A DNA stretch of 8,666 nucleotides from Lachnospiraceae bacterium (GTDB lineage: Bacteria; Bacillota; Clostridia; Lachnospirales; Lachnospiraceae): NCBI GenBank assembly GCA_017964745.1, contig JAGCRJ010000033.1, forward strand, positions 1 through 8,666. Reading direction: 5' to 3'. The notes beneath the pieces are model-generated. The model saw nothing but the letters and a program-made list of their open reading frames with translations. It did no database searches and was not told where the DNA came from. Both the position numbers and the translations under genes were made by a program. Below, piece after piece: positions 1-5,846 of this stretch. Within the stretch, counting starts at the first letter, position 1. Every line of letters starts with the position of its first letter.

Positions 1-539
1 CTTATGAGATGACTGTACGTGAGGCCTCGGAATCCGCTGTCATGGACAGGGCTTTGGAGCGTGCATCCGGATTTCTTTCGAATTATTCCCTCGGAGAGAG
101 GGTGATATACGATATCACTTTAAAGGATGCTTCCGGGATATCGATAGATAAACTCGGAAATCAGGGACTCGAGATAGCGATTCCGATTCCCGAAGAGCTT
201 TCCGGCGATAAGCTTGTTGTTCTTACGGTTGACAGGAACGGACAGCTTGAGGATATTCCCGTGACCGTTGTCAGTACGAACGGTAAGGAATTTGCGAGAT
301 TTACAACCTACCACCTCAGCCCCTTTGCGCTTTATTCTACAGGTGCGGTGCTTTCCGATTCCGATATCGTCACATCCGAGGTCACATTAAGGGCTGCTTC
401 GGGAGGACCCGCAGCTGTTAAAACGGATAATTCATTCAGACACTGGCTTGTTACCAGAGGTCTGATCAGATGGATAGTATTCGGACTTCTCGTTATTACG
501 GGAGTATTTATGATTGCGGTAAGGAAAAAGCACAGATGA
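1..539 (+). CDS. C-terminal part of a membrane-anchored extracellular protein (5' end outside window)
   Basis: The frame is open from the left edge (Tyr-Glu before the first ATG at 9), so the gene starts upstream and only about the last 178 codons are seen. The visible part reads as a beta-rich extracellular domain ending in a FTTYHLSPFALYS-like stretch. That motif is common near the C-terminus of Gram-positive surface proteins with Ig-like or dockerin-type modules. A short Ser/Ala/Gly-rich linker follows, then one hydrophobic helix (about 465-520) and a positive tail (RKKHR). This arrangement predicts an outside domain held by a single C-terminal membrane anchor; there is no LPXTG sortase signal. 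The TGA stop overlaps the next gene's ATG (ATGA at 536-539), so the two are probably translationally coupled and act in the same surface process. I do not recognise a specific family, and the function is unknown. Confidence 0.8.
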   Translation, partial: YEMTVREASESAVMDRALERASGFLSNYSLGERVIYDITLKDASGISIDKLGNQGLEIAIPIPEELSGDKLVVLTVDRNGQLEDIPVTVVSTNGKEFARFTTYHLSPFALYSTGAVLSDSDIVTSEVTLRAASGGPAAVKTDNSFRHWLVTRGLIRWIVFGLLVITGVFMIAVRKKHR

Positions 540-2989
540 AGAAATATGTTCTGAATTCAGTTATCTCATTTATCACGGCTACACTATTTGCAGCCGTGAT
601 TTTTGCGTTGTCAGGTATTTATCCGGGATCGGAAAGAACGCTCCTTGTCTTCGATATGCTGGAGCAGTTTGTTTCGTTTTATTCGTCTCTTAAATCCGTA
701 TTATCGGACGGCGGATCGTTCATTTATACATTTATGGGGTCTCTCGGAACTCCATATATCGGGATGTTTGCTTATTACCTTGCATCACCTTTTTCACTTC
801 TTGCGCTGCTTTTCGATGTCCGCAGGCTTCCCGATGCCATATGGCTTATGGATGTTCTTAAATGCGGAATGATCGCAGCTTCCTTTTCACTGTATATGAC
901 CTACAGACAGGTAAAGAGCGGCATCACTTCGGTTGTCCTGAGTCTCTGCTATGCGCTAAGCTCCGCTGCGGTGACGTTCTTCCTGCTTCCCATGTATCTC
1001 GATACTATGTATATGCTTCCCATCATATGCATATTCCTTGAAAAGCTCCTTAAGACCGCTCCCGAGAAGAGCAAGGCCCCCATCAATCCTTCCCTGAGGT
1101 TCGGTATGAGGACAAACGAAGAGGCAAGGAGCATCATCGAGTCCAATTTTGAGATGAATACCGTTGCAAAGAGAGGGTGTGCTTATTCAGTAGCTCTGGC
1201 TCTTTCCATTTATTTCCACTATTATTCCGCATACATGGTCTGTATATTCCTGATCCTGTATTCGCTCTTTATCCTGAGCGAAAATGCCACGGATAAGCCG
1301 GACTTTAAGGATATGGGGATCAGGTTCCTTAATTTCTTTTTCTATTCGATATTCGGAGCGCTTCTGGCATCACCCCTGCTCATCCCCGTACTGAAAGAGC
1401 TTTCGCAGGGTAAGAGTGCGGATGCGGGCGTATATTCGAACGGCTCGTTTATCGTTACCTCAGTCATAGATCTGTTCAAACAGTTCATATGCGGACATTT
1501 CGGTTCGCTCTACAGTGAGGGGGCGCCCGCAATATATTTTACGGTCATAGTCTTTGCACTCGGCATATTCGGTCTCGTAAAAGGAAGAAAAAACAGGCTG
1601 AACACTGTATGCGGCTGCATGATCATAGCCATATTTGTATTCAGTTTCCTTTTCAGGCCACTGTACCGCATATGGCATATGTTCAGGGATCCCGTGGCAT
1701 ATCCCCACAGATTCGCATTCCTTTTTGTGTTCTTTATGATAGTTCTTGCTTCTAAGGCTGTCGATTCGCTCAAGGTTAAAATGCCTGTAACCGCAGCGGC
1801 ATCGGTTGTTATAGCGGGCCTGCTTGTCTTCAACGGTTATATGATCACTTCCGCCGTCTATCCGGAGTATCCGAATTCGACTAGATCTTCCTATGTTGAG
1901 CTCATTGATATGACCGAGGATATGATCGTATATGCCAAGAATCATGCAGCATCATCACAGACCGAAGGTATTTCTCTGAGCAGGATAAACAAGGATATCG
2001 AGATAACCTCCAACGATCCGATGCTTCTTTCCTTTAACGGCATGGATTATTTCTCATCCTCATATAATTCCGATATGCTCGGTCATTATATGAACCTCGG
2101 CATTCTCCAGTATCATTACAAGGCTTGCGACAGGGGATCGAACATAGTCACAGACATGCTGCTCGGTATCGATTATGAGCTGTATTTCACCAAGCCCGAA
2201 TTCGGATATGATTTTGTATATTCAAACGGCTTTTCAAGCCTTTATCATAATCCTTACTCACTTGGACTGGGTTATCTTGCCTGTGAAGATACCACTGCCT
2301 TCGGAACGGATCCTTTTGCCAACCAGGACAGCTTCATCAGCTCGGTACTCGGAAGGCAGGTAAGCGTGTATGAGGCTATCGATCATACGGAAAGCGAAAG
2401 AGTTATCGACGGTGTTCAGGTAAACGATTCTGAAGGAGATTACGTGATCACTCCGATGCCGCTCAAGGTCATTGAATTTGATGCACCGATCGGAAGGAAT
2501 CTTTATCTTAATTTCGAGCTTTTGAGTGAATCGGAGCTTGATTACGATAACAAGAACCGTACGGATAATATCAGCGTTGTTCTTAATGAACACGGTATTT
2601 CACAGTTTAACGGTTATCAGAGGGCATCCAATATATATCTCGGGAACTATTATGAAGCAGAACGTTTTGTTCTTGAGATATATGATTACGGAGAGGACAG
2701 AAAAGCCTATCTGTATTCGCTTGATATGGATAAACTCGGGGAAGTTTACGAAGAGATCGCAGCCGGAAGATTTATCACCGATTCCGTGGGAAGCAGTGTC
2801 ATCACAGGTCATATCACGGTGACTGACGGATCAAGAAACGATCTTGTGTTTACAATACCTTACTCTGACGGATTTAAAGCATATGTGGACGGAGTGAGGG
2901 TTGAAACATCGGAGTATGCCGGCGCGCTCCTTACGATAGCGGATATCGAAACGGGAGAGCATGAGATAAGGCTCGAATATAATCCCTGA
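536..2989 (+). CDS. YfhO-family multi-pass membrane protein, probable GT-C-type glycosyltransferase
   Basis: The product is 817 residues long. The start at 536 is chosen because AAGGAA (521-526) lies 9 bases upstream and the ATG overlaps the previous stop; an in-frame ATG at 470 would add 22 residues that do not look membrane-like. Residues 1 to about 435 hold many hydrophobic helices. The first outside loop has the family pattern PGSERTLLVFDMLEQ with Asp40, in the position of the acidic catalytic residue of GT-C enzymes. Residues from about 446 form a large outside domain that includes a segment like the family's LLGIDYEL motif. It ends with a beta module carrying IPYSDGFKAYVDGV and GEHEIRLEY, both typical of YfhO. 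Known members transfer a sugar from a lipid carrier to cell-wall polymers such as lipoteichoic acid; the substrate here is unknown. Two oddities are a polar insertion at about residues 172-214 and the absence of the final membrane helix usual in the family. Confidence 0.88.
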   Translation: MKKYVLNSVISFITATLFAAVIFALSGIYPGSERTLLVFDMLEQFVSFYSSLKSVLSDGGSFIYTFMGSLGTPYIGMFAYYLASPFSLLALLFDVRRLPDAIWLMDVLKCGMIAASFSLYMTYRQVKSGITSVVLSLCYALSSAAVTFFLLPMYLDTMYMLPIICIFLEKLLKTAPEKSKAPINPSLRFGMRTNEEARSIIESNFEMNTVAKRGCAYSVALALSIYFHYYSAYMVCIFLILYSLFILSENATDKPDFKDMGIRFLNFFFYSIFGALLASPLLIPVLKELSQGKSADAGVYSNGSFIVTSVIDLFKQFICGHFGSLYSEGAPAIYFTVIVFALGIFGLVKGRKNRLNTVCGCMIIAIFVFSFLFRPLYRIWHMFRDPVAYPHRFAFLFVFFMIVLASKAVDSLKVKMPVTAAASVVIAGLLVFNGYMITSAVYPEYPNSTRSSYVELIDMTEDMIVYAKNHAASSQTEGISLSRINKDIEITSNDPMLLSFNGMDYFSSSYNSDMLGHYMNLGILQYHYKACDRGSNIVTDMLLGIDYELYFTKPEFGYDFVYSNGFSSLYHNPYSLGLGYLACEDTTAFGTDPFANQDSFISSVLGRQVSVYEAIDHTESERVIDGVQVNDSEGDYVITPMPLKVIEFDAPIGRNLYLNFELLSESELDYDNKNRTDNISVVLNEHGISQFNGYQRASNIYLGNYYEAERFVLEIYDYGEDRKAYLYSLDMDKLGEVYEEIAAGRFITDSVGSSVITGHITVTDGSRNDLVFTIPYSDGFKAYVDGVRVETSEYAGALLTIADIETGEHEIRLEYNP

Positions 2990-3007
2990 GCAATACGCTG
3001 TAGGCGT

Positions 3008-3072
3008 GAAACATGGGGACAGTTCTGTTGTTTACATGATTCTTGTAAATAGCAGACCCGTCCCCCTGTTTC
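3008..3072. repeat. 65-base two-part imperfect palindrome, REP/IS200-type interspersed element candidate
   Basis: The outer arms 3008-3020 and 3060-3072 pair over 12 of 13 positions, with one T/C mismatch. An internal loop (AGTT against ACCC) follows, and the inner arms 3025-3036 and 3044-3055 pair over 12 positions, two of them G-U wobbles, around a 7-base loop. The left arm contains GGGGACAGTTCTGTTGTTT, and the right end reads CGTCCCCCTGTTTCA. From memory this motif resembles short palindromes scattered in clostridial genomes and linked to IS200-like REP-associated tyrosine transposases. No transposase gene is present here. There is no T-run directly after the hairpin, so it is not itself a classical terminator. 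The palindrome is seen directly; the mobile-element assignment is inference. Confidence 0.6.
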
Positions 3073-3077
3073 ATTAA

Positions 3078-3107
3078 AAAACCTCTGACCCTTCGGTCAG
3101 AGGTTTT
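3078..3107. terminator. Bidirectional Rho-independent terminator between convergent operons
   Basis: A perfect 13-bp stem (3078-3090 with 3095-3107) encloses a CTTC loop. The core CCTCTGACC/GGTCAGAGG is flanked by A-rich and T-rich sides, so it gives a T-run on both strands. The run is longer on the - strand (TTTTTT) than on the + strand (TTTTGATTT). It lies 3 bases beyond the stop codon of the - strand phosphatase gene and 88 bases beyond the + strand yfhO-like stop, so it should end both operons. Confidence 0.92.
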
Positions 3108-3110
3108 GAT

Positions 3111-3902
3111 TTACTTATAAGTTACATAGATCTCTTTGCCGGTATCGAGCTGGTAGCAGCCGATGCGGCTTGATTTTGTGTTGAGGGCCATGCCGCAGTC
3201 GATATCGATAACCTTGATGCCGCCGCGTCTTTTTATTTTGCAGATCTGCCCGCGGCCCTTTTCATCCATGCATCCGAGACGCTGTGTGAATACGTGACCC
3301 ACAATGTAGGTATCCTCGGGATATGCAAACCAGTCGTACTCAAGCATGTCTATGGGAGGTCTGTCGTCTAGAAGCGAATCCCAGACTACGGATTCCGCAT
3401 CGATAAGAGCGTCCTTGTAGAGTAGTTCGGTTCCGAACTTATATCCTACGGAATAGGAGTGGGAGATGTGGTAATCGGTATCGCCGATATGAACTCTTTT
3501 GATGAGCTTGAGACTCTTAAGGTAGGACATGATCTTGTCCTGTTCCTTGCGATCGAGCTTTTCAAATTGGTTATAAGTGGTCTTGCCGCCGTTGGCGGGA
3601 TGGAACCAGAGGTCTACGGGAGTGAATGCTTCACCGAGATCCGATTTTTTCAGGATGCCGTATTTTTCGTTTTTTCTCATGAAATCTATGGCATCGATCA
3701 TCATCAGTTCATGATTGCCCAGGAAAAGCTCCATATTCTTCCTGCTCATGATATCCTGAATGATCTTGATTCCGTCACGGCCCCTGTCTATGACATCACC
3801 TACAACGTACAGAAAGTCATCCTCTGAGAATTTAAGCTTCTCGAGGAGCTTTTTGTACGTACTGAAATGACCGTGAAGATCACTTATTGCGTAAGTGGAC
3901 AT
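3111..3902 (-). CDS. Metallophosphatase of the PP2A / ApaH-like Ser/Thr phosphatase family
   Basis: This 263-residue protein has the full calcineurin-like metal-binding set: DLH (Asp8, His10), GDVIDRG (Asp36, Asp39, Arg40), GNHE (Asn63, His64), a later ISHS histidine (His148) and VGH (His203), followed by IDCG near the end. The NGGKTTY segment at 104-110 also fits bacterial protein phosphatases of this type. Enzymes of this group use two metal ions to hydrolyse phosphomonoesters on proteins, or diadenosine tetraphosphate. It is the last gene of the operon: 18 bases separate it from the kinase stop, and the terminator follows directly. A GAGG (complement of 3916-3919) lies 13 bases before the ATG, a rather long spacing. 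There is no signal peptide or membrane helix, so it is probably cytoplasmic. Beside a Ser/Thr kinase, the likely role is removing its phosphate marks; an Ap4A hydrolase role cannot be excluded from sequence. Confidence 0.9.
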   Translation of the reverse strand: MSTYAISDLHGHFSTYKKLLEKLKFSEDDFLYVVGDVIDRGRDGIKIIQDIMSRKNMELFLGNHELMMIDAIDFMRKNEKYGILKKSDLGEAFTPVDLWFHPANGGKTTYNQFEKLDRKEQDKIMSYLKSLKLIKRVHIGDTDYHISHSYSVGYKFGTELLYKDALIDAESVVWDSLLDDRPPIDMLEYDWFAYPEDTYIVGHVFTQRLGCMDEKGRGQICKIKRRGGIKVIDIDCGMALNTKSSRIGCYQLDTGKEIYVTYK

Positions 3903-3920
3903 GTAATTAAAACAACCTCA

Positions 3921-5810
3921 TTAAGAAATTCGTTTTATGGAATCGCTGCTGACGCATATAACAGGTCGTATTCCGCAGCGCTTGTTGAGCATCCAGTTCT
4001 GGGGACCGTCACGTCCGATAAGCTGTCCGTATGCATCCTCACTTGCGATATAGGACTTATCGCCCGAGAATTCACCTCTTGAACGGAGACCGAAGCAGGG
4101 AACAAAGTCCGGATCTCTGGGAAGAGAAGCGGTGTACTGCGATACTGGCGCCTTGCAGTAAACATTATCCGGATTCTTCTTCGAACGGTCGATCGAATCC
4201 TTGGATCTGTCAAAGCCGTAATAAAGCTCATTCAGTGAAGGAATGTAGACCTTATCGTTGGTATATCTGTCATCAAGGGCAGAGGTGGGAGTGGAGATCT
4301 TGGTATAGTGAAGCTTGATCTTCTCCTGAGCCGAGAATGCCATATTGATGAATACGGAATTCAGCCATGCCCTGAGCTTGGAAGAACCCCAATATACTTC
4401 GGTTTTGATCTTGACTATATCCTTGTCGGACATACGAAGATAAGATGTTCCGTTGAAAGGAAGATAATCAAGTATGTATTCGCTTATGAGAGTGGTGCGG
4501 CCCTTTGAATCGTTAACGACTCTCCAGGGGATGGCATTGTATTTGAAATACTTATATCCGTCCTTGACTCTCGAATGCTTGAGATTGAACTTGCTGAGGA
4601 AACCGGATGAATCACGGCTCTTTGAATCCCTGTACATGGGAAGGCGGTAATACCGTTCTTCGTTGACGACAGCGGTATTATTCTCGTCATATTCGGCACA
4701 CTCGATATCGCTGGTGATCTTCTCGGGAGGAAGCTCGTTCATGGGATATGAACCGAACCAGACCCTTCCGTCATGGTCCATAACGATAACCCTGCGCTCC
4801 GCAACGGCTTCCTGAGCATGAGTCTGCTTGGTGGCACGCTTGAAACCGTAGATATCGAAATAGAGTTCGTCGATCGACTGCTGACGATCCTCGGGTCTCA
4901 TGGAAAGGCCCTTCATGATCGCTTCGCCGATTCCGGGATCGAGGTCGATATTATAACTGTTGATCGGAGTGATCAGATCGTTTTCTTCACGCTCGATCGC
5001 GGACTGGGGAATATCACCGGTCACGAGATAGTAGAGTGTGGCACAGATTCCGTAGATATCCGTCCAGGGACCCTGTTCGGAAACGCGGGAGAACATCTGC
5101 TCGGGAGGAGCGAATCCCCACTTTCCGAGGAATTCCTGCTTGGCTTTCGCACCGGCTTTTCTTGATCCGCCGAAGTCGATGAGCTTAACGGAACCGTCCT
5201 TGTCGATCATGATATTGTCGGGTGAGACATCGCGGTGTATAAGACCCGACTGATGGAGATCTCCGAGAATGTCGATAACGGGCTCGATAAGGTTGAGAGC
5301 TTTGTCGGATGAGAGCCATCCGCCGTGTCCGTCAACGAACTTAAAGAGGTTACCGTTCTCGAGATATTCCATCACAATATAACCTGTATTATTCTCATAA
5401 AACAGGTCTTTGATGGAAACTACACCGGGATTTTTGGAATATTCAGCAAGGATTCTTGCTTCACGCAGGTAAGCCTGGGTTTCTTCATCGTAGCTGTCTG
5501 AATTGACTTCATCTAGAACGACGAGAGTATGTCCGTCTTCAGCTCTGTCGACGAGATCTTCGGGGAAGAATTCCTTGATCGCGACGCGGTACTCAAGCAG
5601 GAGATCGAATCCGATGTAAGTGATACCGTATCCGCCCTTACCCAGGATATTACCGATGAGTATTTTATTGTTCAATATGGTGCCGGGGGTCAGCGCCTTG
5701 GACCAAGTCTTTTCTCCGATCTTCTCGTGACCGCAGAAAGGGCATATATCGGGCTCATCGCTGATCTTCATGCACCTTAAGCAGAGTTTGCTTATATCGT
5801 ATTTGTTCAT
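3921..5810 (-). CDS. Ser/Thr protein kinase with N-terminal zinc ribbon and C-terminal DUF6273 domain
   Basis: The product has 629 residues. Residues 10-26 carry two CxxC knuckles (Cys10/Cys13, Cys23/Cys26), a zinc ribbon. The kinase domain spans about 48-325: glycine loop GKGGYG (57-62), VAIK lysine 79, helix-C Glu117, catalytic loop HRDVSPDN (Asp194, Asn199), DFG (212-214) and APPEQ-type activation segment end (FAPPEQ, 233-238). The usual Lys of HRDLKPEN is Ser196. From about 341 to 620 lies a DUF6273-like domain: VWFGSYP (350-356), IPWRVV (427-432), SSKLRAWLN (476-484), YIPSLNEL (522-529) and GIRPVI (613-618). No membrane segment is seen, so the protein should be cytosolic, unlike PrkC/PASTA kinases. 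The ATG at 5810 is required because the next Met (residue 14) lies inside the ribbon, yet no good Shine-Dalgarno sequence precedes it. The substrate is unknown; the neighbouring repeat protein is a candidate. Confidence 0.9.
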   Translation of the reverse strand: MNKYDISKLCLRCMKISDEPDICPFCGHEKIGEKTWSKALTPGTILNNKILIGNILGKGGYGITYIGFDLLLEYRVAIKEFFPEDLVDRAEDGHTLVVLDEVNSDSYDEETQAYLREARILAEYSKNPGVVSIKDLFYENNTGYIVMEYLENGNLFKFVDGHGGWLSSDKALNLIEPVIDILGDLHQSGLIHRDVSPDNIMIDKDGSVKLIDFGGSRKAGAKAKQEFLGKWGFAPPEQMFSRVSEQGPWTDIYGICATLYYLVTGDIPQSAIEREENDLITPINSYNIDLDPGIGEAIMKGLSMRPEDRQQSIDELYFDIYGFKRATKQTHAQEAVAERRVIVMDHDGRVWFGSYPMNELPPEKITSDIECAEYDENNTAVVNEERYYRLPMYRDSKSRDSSGFLSKFNLKHSRVKDGYKYFKYNAIPWRVVNDSKGRTTLISEYILDYLPFNGTSYLRMSDKDIVKIKTEVYWGSSKLRAWLNSVFINMAFSAQEKIKLHYTKISTPTSALDDRYTNDKVYIPSLNELYYGFDRSKDSIDRSKKNPDNVYCKAPVSQYTASLPRDPDFVPCFGLRSRGEFSGDKSYIASEDAYGQLIGRDGPQNWMLNKRCGIRPVICVSSDSIKRIS

Positions 5811-5846
5811 GTCTTATCGCATGCCAAACAAACTGAGTTTAAGATA

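Noticed and set aside
470..535. Longer start for the YfhO-like protein (ATG at 470)
   Set aside because: It would overlap the upstream coding region by 70 bases and add a polar non-membrane stretch; the ATG at 536 has a ribosome site and an ATGA overlap.
1460..1945. A 161-codon open frame antisense to the YfhO-like gene
   Set aside because: The composition is His/Tyr/Arg-rich and not protein-like, and the opposite strand encodes a clear family member over the same bases.
3459..3827. A 122-codon open frame on the + strand
   Set aside because: It is antisense to the metallophosphatase motifs and has no recognisable domain; the phosphatase frame explains the region.
3921..4800. Diversity-generating retroelement target
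   Set aside because: The lectin-like ending prompted the idea, but there is no reverse transcriptase, template repeat or adenine-biased variable stretch in the window.
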